DNA of 64,000 bases from Tulasnella sp. 424 (GCA_019633425.1 WSUB01000058.1:157656-221655); one strand, 5' to 3'; positions 44,496 to 57,558 are shown, counted from the first letter of the stretch. The notes: generated by a model not told the origin, from the letters alone. Program-made: numbers and translations.

Positions 44496-47384
44496 TCAAA
44501 ACCCGGCGGCTTCAAGTCCCTTCCGAATGTCAGAGGTCTCAGCCTCGATTTTTTGCAGCTCACTGCTGCGCTGCCAGTACCACGCGTCAATCACTCCCAC
44601 AGACGTCGGGATCGATGGCCTCTCGTCCGAATCCCCTCCAGCAACGTTTACTAATGGCAGACCAGCTGGCGGGTTCGTTCCTACACCTCCCGTGGCCAAC
44701 ATCGTCTCCACGTGCGCGAGCACGGCGGCGTTTTCCACCCCAAGGTTGATCCCCGACGCCTGACTGGGATCCGAGACCGGATGCGGGGCAGAGGCTGAGG
44801 GATTTGCCTGCCTGTAGCCTTTCGACTGATGCCGGAGCATCTGGTGGATGACTTCGGCGCACTTGAACAAGCGGGTGAAGTTGATGTGCGTGATGGTCTC
44901 GACGTTTCGATACCGATGTGCTGAGGTATTCGTCATCGGCGAGCTGCTCAGCGACGGTAGAGACGCCATCGATCCGAGGGGAGATGACATCCCTATAGCA
45001 GAGTCTCCAGAGGTTGGAACAGGTTTGTGTACGAGAACGAGTTCCTTGTACTGCACGGCGTAATGTGTTAGCTGTGTCAAGTACATCGCTATCGCAAAAC
45101 AACAAAATTCAGCCAAGATGGTCCTACCGACGGACGACACATAAAAACCGGGAAACTCACCGATAAATGGAACGCAACTAGTATCCACGCTGGAGTAGAA
45201 GTTTCGGTATGCGGCAAAGTTGTTTGAAGGGTCGCTGAGTCTCGTCAACGGTTCCACATGAGAACCCCGTGAAACGTGCGCCCACGTTAGAGCGAGTTTC
45301 ACAACGACAGTACTCGCTAGACCAGCGACGAGAGCGGAAACCGACGAGATGTTGTTCAGTTGTCGGCATTTCTATGAGCGGATAGGTTGATGTTAGTCAC
45401 GAGGGATATGGGCTGCTCGCCGATTCCCCTCACCTCGGTCACTTTAATCCAAAAGTCGATGATATCCGCCCGTTTGCCGAGTGTATCTTCCTTGAGGATG
45501 CTGTACTTGACCCAAGCGACTAACCGGTCGTTGGTAGAAATGAACTTTAAGAGATTCTCCACTTCTGGCCCGTGCTGAGTTCTTGCCCACGCCATACACT
45601 CTGACGGACGAATCTTTGCATACAGCCGGTACTCCACCAAAGTAAGGTGCTGGGCGACTTCGGCCGGGTCGAGCTTTAAAATATCGTTCTTGTGCGGCTT
45701 GGACTTTGAAGAGGGTCCGCCGAGCGGCAACTTGAGACCCCGCTTCGGAGTAGTAAGCGGTGGGGAAACGCCTCCTGAGGAGCTTGCGGCCATAGCCGCC
45801 AACTGTTGCTGCTGCATGGCTTGAATGGCCGCCTCTTGCCTCCCGATGGTTTCGAGCAACTGCTTAGCCGATAAAGAGTTACTCGCAGGTTGGTCGATGC
45901 GGCCCAAAAAGTCTTTCAGCTTGTCGACCAGGTGGCTCTCGTCCTTGACGAAACGATATCGCTCCACCCACTCCCTCAAAGTATTCAAGACGCGAGTTTG
46001 TGTCGGTCGAAGTCGTTTCTCCTTCCACTCCGCCCTCTGATCGTCTGTCAGACCTGGAGGCGGGTCCATAAGATAACGTTCGACGAGCAAACCGAATAGC
46101 TCCGTGCTATCGGTGAACGATTTGTACGTCATCAGAAACGTTGTTCGATAAGCGTTCTCCTGGGAGCGTCCTATTCGTTGACAAGTCAGCCAACGGAAAA
46201 TGATGTCCGCTGATCATTTATTACTCACTCAACGGATCCACGGTCAAGCGCTCAACAAGAGCTTCCAGGGTCCCGCTCTTCACAACACCATCCGAGTCCA
46301 ATCGAAGGTAGCCTTCCCCATGGTCCGGCTTGAGATGGGGTGGCAATGCATCAGCTGCGATTCGGGCGTTTCGGTAAGCGGAAGAGTCTTCGTCCTTGCT
46401 TGTCCTCCGACTGCTGGACGAACCTGCTGGTCTCCCTCCTGGTGGGGAGGGTAGCGGAAAATCCTGGGATAGGTGCCCTGAACGTCCGGAACGGGCCGAA
46501 GACTGACCGGGAGAACCGACAAAGGTAACCCCTCTCGCACTTTGCAAGCTGCCGATGGACGAAGAAGCGGCATGGGTTCTGTAGTCTGGGTAGAATCCTC
46601 CCGTGCCATTCGAGACAAGAATAGGCCGAGGGGATGAGGATTGGACCTGACGCGGTGGAGGTGTGTGGTCCTCGGAAGAGAAGGTGCGGGAACTAGTGCC
46701 GGATCCCTGAGCAAGGAAGGGAGGGGGGGTGTGGATTGCGAGCGAGGACGCGTCGATGGCGTCAGGCGGTCCGGAAGAAGATAAGTGCAGGAAATAGGAC
46801 ACGATAAACGATTTACCACATCGATGGGTCAGTCAAGATTGCAATCACAGAGATGGGAAAAACTGGGTATTGAAAATGAGAGAGACTGTTGAGAGCGTAC
46901 TTACCCGTCTTTGAACGTGAGCGTCGTCGCGGAGGAAGGCTTCAGAGGCGCGTTGGGAGGAGGTGGACAGGGATGCGCTGCTTCCGTTCGGTCCGCTCGT
47001 ATCTGTCTCATAATTATCCGTCGAGGGCAGCGACCGGAGCTCTCTCCTCGTCCCGCGCATCGTGTCTGCCAAGGTGTCTGAAATGGGTTCGACATAACCG
47101 CTGGGGATCCAGCCTACGGCGTCGCCTTGGGTTGCGGCCCACCATCCGTTATCCTCTGTGCGTAGGATCGCGAGGATATCGCCTTTGCGAAAGCCGAGTT
47201 GATCCGTGCTGGTAGGCTCATAGTCGTGGAGACAGAAGACAAAGAAGTCGCCGATGACGCTGCTGACATTGGAGGGGGCGGTGCTGACGAAAGAGACGGT
47301 GTCTGAATAGTCTGTGGAAATGCTGGACCTGTTTGCAGCGAAACCGGAAGCCTCGGCAAGGTGATGTGATCTGAGGGCGTACAT
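44496..47384 (-). CDS. Cdc25-type Ras guanine nucleotide exchange factor with SH3 domain
   Basis: Activates Ras by GDP/GTP exchange at the plasma membrane, upstream of cAMP or MAPK signalling. The SH3 domain is near the N-terminus (VFCLHDYEPTSTDQLGFRKG, GWWAATQGDAVGWIPSGYVE). A long Ser/Pro-rich linker follows, then the N-terminal REM domain (ENAYRTTFLMTYKSFTD, LLVERYLMDPPPG, LREWVERYRFVKDESHLVDK). The Cdc25 domain has LTLVEYRLYAKIRPSECMAW, FISTNDRLVAWVKYSILKE, RADIIDFWIKVTEKCRQLNN, DTSCVPFIGAMYLTQLTHY and INFTRLFKCAEVIHQMLRH. It ends GLEAAGF at 44496. The 5' end is uncertain: 47384 is the first ATG in frame with the SH3, but an upstream coding exon at about 47775-47897 (MDDLALSSC) is possible. 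The splice pattern near 46700-46905 is also unsure. Confidence 0.88.
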
Positions 47385-47899
47385 GTAGAAGCCAGTGGAC
47401 TAGTAGTGATGGATTCAGAGGGTCTGAGGGCCGGTAGCGGATCGAGGAAAGGGCAGTCCTGGGGGGAATGTTGGGCTGTTGACTGGGTCGTCTGCCTTGC
47501 AGTGATTAAAATCCGTCCGTTAAGCCCGAGATCCCAATCCAAAACAGGCGCTGTACCAATTCCCTTCGAGGAATCTGTTGCACATGGTCACTCAGTTTCT
47601 CGCCTGGCTGACTTCTCTGCACCACGGTTTTGACTCGCATCGCCTAGGAGAGGCCCCTGGACGCTGTCTCCCCTCCCTCAAACGCTCCAGGACCCCCCGC
47701 CGCCCACCACAGCCTTCGGACATGACCAGTACCCGAGAGACATTACGATCGCTGCGTTTCATGTGACCAGGGTATTGTCCGTCATGTCGTGAACGGTCGT
47801 TTGCTGCATTCGCGGGTTGAAGCTTCGAGATCGGCGACGGTGGTGAGGGGTGAACGGGGAGTGAAGGGCAGCAAGAGCTCAGAGCGAGGTCATCCATTT

Positions 47900-49542
47900 T
47901 TAAAAGCCTGAAATTTCAACCTCGGGGCGCTGTTTTAAAGGTCTCGAGAGATTCCAGCGAAGGTTTTGATTTACGTAACGCCATGCCGTGAATCGTCTAT
48001 CGCGGGATGCGGGGACCTCCAGGCTTGCGACCCATACGTGCAAAGGAGTTTCGTTCATTCGGATGGGAACCAGGTGATCATATTCATCATCCTGAAGCGT
48101 CTAAACACACCCGTAGCGTCGGATATGAGGCTAGTTCTCTTGCCTGACTCACGCCATTTCTTGCGCGCTGGAGAGACGTGCCGGTAACCTGGTGCTTGGG
48201 CCGATCGCGCCACCCGCGACACGTATTTCGTATGCCATGCATGGAATAAACAATGCTAACTCCTCTTGGAGCGAAAGGAGATTAATTTCTCTTCATTCCT
48301 TTGACAGCAAGCCACGAGCTGCAGGAGCGGAGATGTCTTCTTGTGGCAGCCAGAGCGGGCAGGCAAAAAGCGAAAACGAATGAAAGCCGCGGGTTCGGGA
48401 CAACTTTGGAAGTGGCACCCGACTGCGAAATGCAAAGCACCTTGAAGAAGTCCTAATTCCCTCAGCTTCTCCAAGGGCTGCCTCTGCTGTTGGCGATTGG
48501 AGCGAAATTTGGCACGTTCGATCCACAAGGCACCTGTCACCGCACCGTTGGTTCGCTCCGCGGATCGGCCGACCGTTGCCAAGCGTCCGACACGAGACCT
48601 AACAGATGAAACGCCTCGGCCAAGCTCGGCCATCGTAGAAAAGCAGCGGCGGGCCCGCTCCATTACCAGTTTCGGTAAACGGTGCTTGGGATTCGAAGAC
48701 GGAATCCCAGCAATAGAGGAAAAGATTAAACTCGTACTTTGACGATGCACCGGGAGACCCGCCGGACGCCCTCCTAGGCAAGGTTTGGTGCGGGATGTAG
48801 AGTTTGAGCCTAGCGTTGACGAGGTTAACCTCGCGACTCCAGCCATATTGGGATAGACACCAGGGCAACGATTTGTGGATAATGACACCAGAAGCTGAAG
48901 GCGCGAAACAGTATCGAGTCGAGAGCGTAGGAATTCCTCAGGTTCAACGACGGTGGCCTTAAAATGGTCTCAGTGGGTGAACGCTGCACTTTTCGATCGA
49001 CAAAACCAAGTTGGGTGAGGAATCAATACGGCTAACCTAGTGTAGTTGAAGCGATACAGGGCATGGAGTCATCGAGAGTCTTTATGCAGCAAATCCCCTT
49101 GATTTTGATGATACGGTGTTCGCTTAGGTTCAGCACGAGGTCACGAGGTTGTGAACGTGCCGAGGAATCTCACTCGTTTCGTATATCACAGTACCGCGGT
49201 CTATGAAGGATTAACCAAGCGGCTCCAGAGTACAATTCTGAAGAGAAAATAGCCAACGAAGAGTGCAAATAACAATAGAACGGGGTAGAGGGGCAGGCTT
49301 TCGACTGCAAAAAAATAACGGTTCGCATGGCACCGTCCTGAAGACTAGTCTGAGGACGTTGTTAGGGACGAGAGTACAGTAGGATGGACTACCTAACGCA
49401 GTCGTGCAGAAGCAAGAAGAAAAGACGCAGAGCATTTCGGCATAGCTAACGTACTGGCAATAAGGGAGGGTAATCAAAAAGAAAATAGAAGTGGACAAAA
49501 AGGCAAATAAAGTCAATGAAGGACGTGCGAGAACTCTGGCCC
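47900..49542. other. Intergenic, about 1.6 kb, no gene recognised
   Basis: This stretch lies between the RasGEF 5' region and the 3' end of the Mei2-like gene. A 210-codon frame at 48256-48888 has an amino-acid make-up typical of GC-rich noncoding sequence and no motif. It probably holds RasGEF upstream control sequence. Confidence 0.45.
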
Positions 49543-52400
49543 TTATCGCGGCTGGCCTTGTTGATTTTGAGCCTATAAATGGGAGACGAAGGGTCAGGTC
49601 AAAAGTGCACCGAATGAGTAGCAGACAAGAACGCACCAGAAGAGCGAGCAGGTTTTGCATATCCCCACCTCCAGACGATGAAGACGTCGGTTGGTACGAA
49701 GACGAAGGTTGGTATGCCGATGAAGGGGGACCGGCCGAATATGGTGGATAGCCGCCTGCGGAACCTCCTGGAGGGCCATATCCGCCGGACGATGGCATAG
49801 GCGGTAGCCCGGAGCTTGAGCTTGGCGGGTAGCCATAGGACGACGCCGGAGGTTGTCCGCCAGGCGGAGGACCCCCTGATGAACCCGGTTTCAAAGCAGC
49901 GAGCAGCTCTTGCACTTTCTTTGCCTGTTCAAGACGTTCTTCCGCTGACTGCTTCGAGGAGATTCAAAAGTCAGTACGCCGATATCGGGTAGTAGTGTCG
50001 GTGGCGTTACGTACTCCAGCTTGGCCTGCACCTGGAGGAGGGCCAGACCTAGGTGCGGCAGGGTATGGTGCATATGACGAACCTGGAGAAGGTCCGTAGC
50101 CGTCTGAAGAGATAAGGCGTCAGTATTGCATAAAACATCACCTTCACCAAATCCTTACCTGGAGATCCTTCATCCCTCCCGGTCGGTAGAGCCCTGCCGA
50201 ACTCGTCTGTCCCAGGGGCGCGAGGGGGAAGAGGAGCCCGTCCACCACCAGGTCCGCCACCTCGGCCGCCTCTCCCACCACCACGCCACTCATCCCTCCC
50301 ACCTCCGCGATATCCTCCTCTCCCACCACCTCTCCCGCCTCTCTCCCCTCGATCAAAATCTCTCTCCTCCCCTCGTCCTCTCTCATATTCTCGGTAAGGT
50401 GGTCCGCCCCCGCTAATTGGAGTGACCGGCGGGAAGTCGCCGCTTTCTCTGCGGTCTCGGTAATCAGGACCACCACGACGATCTGGAGCAGGGTAATCTC
50501 GTCCTCCTCGATCGAAATCTCCTCTGTACGGGGGTCCGCCACCCCTACCCCTCGGAGGCCCATCCCAATCGCGGTCGGCACTCGGAGCGCCGCGGTATGG
50601 GGCTGGTCCTCTGTCTGCATTATATCTGACGGGACTTCTTGGACCGGGGTCCATTCTGAAAGGGTTATAGAGAATGTCAGAGATCGACGCCTTTTCCCAG
50701 AGGCGAGTGAAACTTACGCCAGAGGGCCCGGGCCGGCGGGAGGTAACGGTTCTTCAGGAACATCCCACTCGAACTCCAAATCCATCAGACCATCCTGCAA
50801 AGTTTGATCCCGTAACCGATCATGAGCATGCACGCAAGCCCGTGAGTCGTAGTATTCGACAAGGCGTTGGCTATGAAGACAAGGGGCACAGTTCACGTAA
50901 GAGAAAACCCCAATTGAGAAGGAAGGGATCACTCACTCATGTCTCATTATACCGCCATCGAAGACAGGTTTGATTGCCTTGACCTCTCCAAACTGCTGCA
51001 TCTTACGTCTTAGCTCGTTGTCGTCGATCGACTGACGGGACAGGGAGTCGCGCATTGTCACCAATAATGTTCCTTGGTTCTTCTCCCTATCTGGCCGTTG
51101 GGTGAGTTCGTGTTCTCGGGGAAGGCTGTAATGCACGTCAATCTATGTCACCGCACGTGGTTTAGCAGGGTTCGCAGGTGCTACTAGTTCACGTTACATA
51201 CCGGCCTTCCAGACACATCCATACCCTGCAGCTTCTCCCGCGCTCGTTCTGCCGCACGGAGATCATACTGGGAAAATATCACGGGCCTCAGTGCCTTGGG
51301 GTTAATGGGCAGGAAGGAATTGTAAACTGACGAAGGTTACGAAGACCATGCCACGGTTCTTGATCAGGTCAAAGAAAGTCTTGATCTCGCCGTGAGTCTC
51401 GAATGCCGTTCGCATCGTCTCGCTTGGTGTTTCATACTATACGGTCACGCTTAAGTCTCTCGTCTGCTTTCAGCACTAATCACGGTATTCGCACCTTAAT
51501 GTTCCTTATGAACAGCGTCCTGCAAGGTCTTTCGCGCATCAGTCGCTCCTCGATGATGCTACTGTGGACTTTGTCGTCATGTATGCGGCCACGACCACGA
51601 GGAGCTCCTCCCCCTCGACCTCGCCCACCGCCTTCGTAGCCTCCGCGACCACCACTATCGTAGCCACCGCGGCCACTGCTTTCGTAGCCGCCACGACTGC
51701 CGCCGTAATCACTTCCGTTGTATGGTGGATAGTCTGAGGGTAAGATAGAGATGCGAAGGAGTTCCTTGTTAGCTCACAAATTCAGAAAGGCAAGGCGAGA
51801 AGAATGGGTGAATGGCTCAAGAAAGGGGCTAATGCTTCCGGTTTCCCGTACGGCGACTCAGCTCAGCTCTGAAGTCTAACGACCTGTTCAAGCATCATCT
51901 TCCTCAAGAACGAGGTGCTGTGCATCGCTGCCTTTCCTCAATGGCTGAGCCGGTCCTCGGCAAGTTCTCATCTTTCGCGAACTTCACGTCTCAGGGAAGC
52001 CGAGATCAAGACTGAAAGAATTTTAAAGTAATCTCAGGATATACCGCGCACCTGAATAGTCATTGGGTGGACCTGAACTTGGTGGTGGTGGACCTCCATA
52101 GTATGGATCTCGAGGAGGTGGAGCGGCACCATACGACCCTGCGTAATCTGGAGCACCGTTTATGGGACCCGAACCGTAAGTTGGTGGACCACTGCTGTAT
52201 GGATCTTGAGGGGGCACGCTGCCGTATGCGTCGTAACCTGGATCGTAACCGGGGCCTCCACCGTACCCTCCACCTCTTCCGCGAGGAGGACGTGCACCGC
52301 CGCGACCTCGAAAGCCCCCGCCGCCGCGATAAGGTGGGGGGCTCGCACTGCGTCGTCTTGGAGGAGGGGCATCGTAGCCACCGTAAGGATGTCGATTCAT
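49543..52400 (-). CDS. Mei2-like RNA-binding protein with two RRMs and RGG/G-rich regions
   Basis: A multi-exon RNA-binding protein. It begins MNRHPYGGYDAPPPRRRSAS at 52400 and has a long Gly/Arg/Tyr-rich N-terminal region of RGG type. RRM1 has RTLFIRNIKYETPSETMRTA, HGEIKTFFDLIKNRGMVFVT and FYDLRAAERAREKLQGMDVS, ending GRPIDVHYSLPRE. RRM2 has NQGTLLVTMRDSLSRQSIDD, NELRRKMQQFGEVKAIKPV and RLVEYYDSRACVHAHDRLRD. This arrangement matches the N-terminal RRM pair of Mei2-type proteins, which act in meiotic RNA control. A second RGG-rich tract and a Pro/Gly/Ser-rich tail follow. The last short exon adds AQNQQGQPR with TAA at 49543-49545. No third, C-terminal Mei2 RRM is visible, so it may belong to a related subfamily. 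Confidence 0.82.
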
Positions 52401-52855
52401 GGCTTTCTCTTTAGACGTTCACGATATACGTTCACTGATTTTGAGCGAGTTTATGATGGTTCCTCGAGTGGTGGTTTGGATGTAGGCAACGTGTTCTGCA
52501 CGAGGGGTGAAACCTTCTGCTCTCTTGAGAAACGCTTTCGGTGATCAAGGATTCTTTTGGCTTGGTATGCAGATACAGCTGACACTCTCGAGCGAGTTTT
52601 GATGGGAGAAAGTTGTGTAGCCTTGAGGATACTCGAAGCGTATAAAGTCGGGGACGTTGGTCAGATTGGAGTGCAACTTTGAAAAAACACAAATTTGGAT
52701 CCGTTTATCTACTTGTTCGACGTGACGTAAGCCGGTCTACGGCGCAGTTGGCAGTCTGGACTGAGCGCCCCTTAGCGACCTTCCCTCACCCCCTCGACTT
52801 TGCTTATCTGCCAACTCTCCATCTTCACGACCTTCAACGATCATATATAGACATC
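52401..52855. promoter_or_regulatory. Divergent promoter region between the Mei2-like and Rab5 genes
   Basis: 455 bases lie between divergent starts. A pyrimidine-rich tract and CATATATAGACATC directly precede the Rab5 ATG; the TATATA is too close to the ATG to be a normal TATA box. No other element can be named. Confidence 0.45.
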
Positions 52856-53985
52856 ATGTCAAGGCAGTTACAGTTCAAGCTCGTCCTTCTCGGTAAGCAT
52901 CCACCAAACAGGAGAGAATCCCAGGAGTGGCGCTGAGTGAGTGCTGTCCGTCTCTTGCGACAGGTGAATCCGCTGTGGGCAAGTCGAGGTGCGAAAGCGT
53001 CATTAGGAGAGACGAGAACGTTGGCTAATGCCCTCCTGGTGGTCCTGGTAGCCTTGTTTTACGTTTCGTACGGGATCAGTTCGACGACTATAGGGAAAGC
53101 ACCATCGGAGGTCAGCTGCCCCTGGCTTTGCACCGTCTTGCTAGTTTTTGACCACGGCATTCGCTCTCTCCACGTTTACAGCTGCTTTCCTGACCCAGAC
53201 AGTAATGGTGGATGAGCAAACGACTGTCAAATTCGAAATATGGTATGATCCACGACCTACTGCCTCTGTGTGTGTCGTACGTTATCACGTTTGTCTCACC
53301 GCTGGCCGTTGCTCCGCAGGGACACTGCCGGACAAGAGCGTTACAAGGTCAGCACCGCAATTCTCTCCGTTCACCAAATTTCAAGTGCTGATTAGATTTG
53401 TGTTTTGGGCTTCGTAGTCTCTTGCTCCAATGTATTACCGCAACGCCAATTGTGCGGTGGTTGTGTATGACATCACGCAAGCGGTGAGTGCCTAGCCAAT
53501 GCCCCACCTCTCCGGGGAATTATATCTCATTCAACCGCTCTCCTTTGGGAACCGCAGGGGTCATTGCAGAAAGCGCGTTCATGGATCCGGGAACTGCAAC
53601 GTCAGGCCGACCCCAACATTCTGATCTACCTTTGTGGCAACAAGCTTGATCTTGCGGCCAACTTACGACAAGTCACAATCGAAGAGGCTCAGAAGTACGC
53701 TGAGGAGGAAGGCTTAATGTGGGGAGAAGCAAGCGCCAAATCTGGAGAGGGCGTCCAGCAGATCTTCGCCACGATTGGTGCGTCCAACAACTCATAACTC
53801 AGCGGGGCTGCGAAGCCTGACTCTTAGATTCTGCCTCAGCCAAGAAATTGGAGTCCGCCGCACCTGCACAATCTGCTGGTGCTCGGCCAGGCGCAGCTGG
53901 AGCTCGACCTGGACAGCCTCGCAATGCCGGTGTTAATCTAAACTCTGGCTCCACTCCCAGTGCGGCTGAAGGTTGCAACTGCTAG
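52856..53985 (+). CDS. Rab5-family small GTPase
   Basis: Controls early endosome fusion. A multi-exon gene of about 215 residues. GTPase motifs in order: G1 GESAVGKSSLVLRF, G2 STIGAAFLTQ, G3 [20 protein letters not shown], G4 GNKLDLA, G5 EASAKSGEGVQQIF. The effector segment RDQFDDYRESTIGAAF is characteristic of Rab5/Ypt51. The C-terminus is an Ala/Gly-rich hypervariable tail ending EGCNC, a CxC double-prenylation site, with TAG at 53983-53985. The G1 motif is split by an intron after GKS, as often in fungal Rab genes. Confidence 0.93.
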
Positions 53986-54312
53986 TTCGATTTCCTCATG
54001 TCATTCAATCTTCGCATTGATAATGTGCCTCTCGGGTGCCCCGCGCTCTGATCGTGCCCTAGAGTAGAGCAGGTCACAGTCCATGGACTCTTTTCTGACT
54101 TCTGATTTGCGTTACGTCGCTTAAGTAGCCTTTATCCTCACCCTCTAGCATTCTTATTTCCTTGTAATCAGGTATATTCTGTTGCGTTCTTGGTTCGTAA
54201 GGCGCTTGAGCGAGACTAGTCGACTTCTACCAAGTTTGAACTCAACCATGGCATAAAATCGTGGGCGTCGGGTCCAAGTAACATAGAGCAACACACTCGG
54301 GGCATCGGGTAT

Positions 54313-55499
54313 CTAGACAATTTCTAATGGATCCGCGTCGGTTTGGCTGACCTCGACTTCGAGCGATGCAGCGTCTGCCAAATCACTGTCCGTCTTCAGC
54401 TCTTCCAACAGCTTAGTTCGAAGGGTGGGCAGATAGCCACGCTCCGTATTTGAATGGCCGCAAAGAAGGACATGAGTCCCGCGAGCCACTGCCGCGAGGA
54501 CCTCGTGCTGCGGATGTGAAGTCAGCACAGTTATGAACTGAGACGATGAGGGAGCGACATACGTGGCTCATTTCGCCAGTAAAGTAGAGATCGGCGTCAG
54601 AGTCTCCAATGACCGACCCACCCGAGCCAGCACAGATCGCGACCGACTTGACAACGGGACTAGCCGTACCAGAGCCCCGAGCAAGCTGGACTGGATCGCG
54701 GTTGACAAGTCAGCACCAATGGATGACTTTAAGTAACTTTGTGACACACCGTGCTTCAGGCCCAATCCTGTCTTCACTCTTCGTACAACTTCGTCAAGGG
54801 TTACCGCATCTGAAAAGACAACTTTTCGCCCTATTCCAGCGCCACCATCCTTCTCCTCGCCCAATATTTCAATATCACGGATACCCTTCCCCTGCCTGTC
54901 TTCGGACAACAAGCTTGCGAGCCAGTCGTTAACACCGCCTTTGACCGAGTCCAGTGCTGTATGCGGCGAATATATGGATATGCCGTTTGCAATGCATGTG
55001 AGCATAGAATTTTGGAGCGGTGTGGATAGGGTGAGAGACTTTAAAGCCCTGAAGAGCGGTGGGTGATAGCAGACGATGGCAGCTGTAGTCAACTCATTGG
55101 TCGAGGGTTTAAGGGCTTCCTGAACGACCGAGTCCGTCAGACTACCAAGTTGAACAGTGAAGGAAGGCGTTAATCCACATGAAATAGGCCAATAAGACCA
55201 ACTTACTCAATCGTAAGGAGAACACGTCGAGCGTTGGGTTTCGTGAATGGCGCCTCTGGGTGTTACGACGATACTGAGTTCATCTTGTAATAGAACTATT
55301 TCTTAAAACTCACCTAACAGAAGCCCAACCTAGCTTGAGTTCATTCAACAACGTGGATAACAAAGCACGTCAGTGATTAGACCCCCGTAAATAAGTACGG
55401 TCAACGAACATTGTCCCAAGGTTCCGCAAGGTGCAAAGGAGCAACGCGTCCCATCGCACGCGTTATGGCGTTCACGACGAGTTTTGAAGTAGTAGCCAT
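54313..55499 (-). CDS. NIF3-like protein (DUF34 family)
   Basis: A conserved metal-binding protein, named after interaction with Ngg1 in yeast and often labelled GTP cyclohydrolase 1 type 2; its true role is unsettled. Exon 1 starts at ATG 55499 (MATTSKLVVNAITRAMGRVA) and continues PLHLAEPWDN. Later exons give VGLLL, FTKPNARRVLLTID, and the metal site region CYHPPLFRALKSLTLSTPLQ, where HHP is usual and YHP is seen here. Then come ISIYSPHTALDSVKGGVNDW, SVAICAGSGGSVIGDSDADL, YFTGEMSHHEVLAAVARG and LCGHSNTERGYLPTLR. It ends DPLEIV with TAG at 54313-54315. It is divergent from delta-COP. Confidence 0.92.
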
Positions 55500-55642
55500 G
55501 TCTACAGAGTCGAAAATTCCAACTCGGGATTTCTGGTGATCGAGTAGAGAAGGGTTCGCGCTAAGCAAACCGCGGGAAGCCGATTCCACTACAGACCGAA
55601 AGTGACACCCCCAGTCCACGTCGACCGCAGTCTTTCCTCGCC
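55500..55642. promoter_or_regulatory. Compact bidirectional promoter between nif3-like and delta-COP genes
   Basis: Only 143 bases separate the two divergent start codons, so the promoters and leaders overlap. No TATA box is evident. Confidence 0.55.
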
Positions 55643-57558
55643 ATGGTACGAACGAAGTGTCAAATGGATGAAGAATGCAGGTGAATCTGACTTCTTTCGT
55701 CTAAGGTTGTTCTCGCTGCCTCGATATGCACTAAATCCGGGAAGCGTAAGTGCCTAGCTCTGCCCAAGGCCACCTCCATTTACACTGATTACTATTGCAG
55801 CGGTTATCTCAAGGCAATTCCGTGATATGCCCAAATCGCGGATTGAAAGCCTTCTCACCTCGTTCCCCAAGTTGATCCCCGCTGGCTCGCAGCACACCTC
55901 TGTCGAGACGTCCGACGTGCGATATGTCTACCAGCCTCTTGAAGACCTGTACATCCTCATCATCACCAATAAAGCTTCGAACATTCTTCAAGATATCGAT
56001 ACCTTGCACCTCTTTGCCCGCGTTACTTCAGACATGTGCCGCAGCGCGGACGAGAAAGAGATCCATCGAAATGCCTTCGAGTTGCTAGGCGCATTCGACG
56101 AGATTGTCAGCTTGGGTTACAGGGAGCAGGTCAATTTGATGCAGATCAGGAGCGTTTTGGAGATGGAAAGTCACGAAGAGAAGATTCAGGAAATCATTGC
56201 TCGGGTGCGTCGCTTGTACGGGCCTTGGACGATTAGTATCCTAAGGAGACTTTAAACCCCAACAGAACAAGGAAGCCGAAGCCAAAGAAGAGCTCAAGCG
56301 GCGAGCGAAACAACTCGAAATGCAGAGACGCGAACAGTCGCGTCGTACGCAAGGAGGAAGCAGCAACATGGGTGGAATCTCCGGCTATTCGTCTGTTCCT
56401 CGGTTTGAGGTATCAGAACCTGTCAGGTAAATGCCGCGTCCCATTAGCTCCGTCTCATCTGAGTTCTTATTCACGATATCTTCCAGGGCACCTGCATCTC
56501 CTGCCGTGTCATCTGTACCTGCGAAGGCTCCTGCCTTCAAGGGTTCAGGTATGAAGCTGGGCAAGAAGGGCAAGCAATCCGACCTGATTGATGCCCTGGG
56601 CACGGAGATTGCTACCCCCAATACCTCAATCCCGAATACCCCTGTACGCGCAGTCTCGCCAGAACGGCCGCGATTCCAGTCGAACGTGGAACAGGAAAGG
56701 TATGTCACGATCGAAGACTGCACGACCCAACGTATTGAAAGGTGTTTCGCGCCTCTAGCGTACACGTCACCGTTCGCGAGCAACTATCCTTGACACTGAA
56801 CCAAGCCGGCGGCCTCAAGTCTTTATCCCTCAAGGGCGACCTCAATCTCCTCATTTCCGACCCGTCCTTGAACAAAATCAAGCTGGCTTTACTGGATCTC
56901 GCCGACGACTACGGGAGTGACCTTCAGTTCAAGTACCATCCCAATTTGTTCAAAGGCTCAGAAGCTGAGAAAGGTGGCTTGGAGAGTGAGATCAGGTTGA
57001 AGGACGGTGGTCGGGCATGGCCGGTTGGTCAGCCTCTGGGTGTGCTTCGCTGGAAGCTAGCTGGCAAGGATGAAAGCTTTGTGCCAGTATCGAGTAAGTG
57101 ACTTCTACGCCTATGTCACGAAAACGCTTTTCTTAACTCAACCTGGGATAGTCAACTGCTGGCCGACACCAACCGGGGACGGCACGACCGAGGTCAATAT
57201 CGAATATGAACTTGAATCCGACCGACTTACGCTGCACGACCTTACCATCTCTATCCCACTCCCTGATGGCTTCCCCAAGGTTGGGTCTCACACCGGTTCG
57301 TATAGCGTGGATCCATCTACGAACGCTCTAGTCTGGTCGATCCCGCTCGTTTCATCGGACTCTAACAAGTCGGGGAGCATGGAGTTCACCATCGATGGAG
57401 AGGACGCGACGGCGTTCTTCCCCGTTTCAGTAGATTTCACCGCTGAGGGTAGTTTGGTTGGGGTTGGAATCGACGGTGTCACCACCGCGGATGGATCGGA
57501 GCCCGTCACATTCTCGCAAGAAGTGACATGCACGACCGACGAGTACACCATCGTGTAG
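55643..57558 (+). CDS. ret2: Coatomer subunit delta (delta-COP, Ret2/archain)
   Basis: A COPI coat subunit for Golgi-to-ER retrieval. The start ATG (55643-55645) is alone in its coding exon: the intron opens right after it, and exon 2 begins at 55706 with VVLAASICTKSGK. The longin-like N-terminal domain continues AVISRQFRDMPKSRIESLL and DVRYVYQPLEDLYILIITN. Next come HRNAFELLGAFDEIVSLGYR, MESHEEKIQEIIARNKEAEA and a charged linker. The C-terminal mu-homology domain has HVTVREQLSLTLNQAGGLKS, GDLNLLISDP, FKYHPNLFKG and VNCWPTPTGDGTTEVNIEYE, and ends CTTDEYTIV at 57558. The total of about 540 residues is normal for the family. Confidence 0.95.

Noticed and set aside
48256..48888. 210-codon open frame on the minus strand
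   Set aside because: No motif, biased composition typical of GC-rich noncoding DNA, no splice-supported extension, and frames of similar length on the other strand.
50126..52544. Plus-strand open frames opposite the Mei2-like gene
   Set aside because: They arise from the Gly/Arg-rich repeats of the real minus-strand gene.
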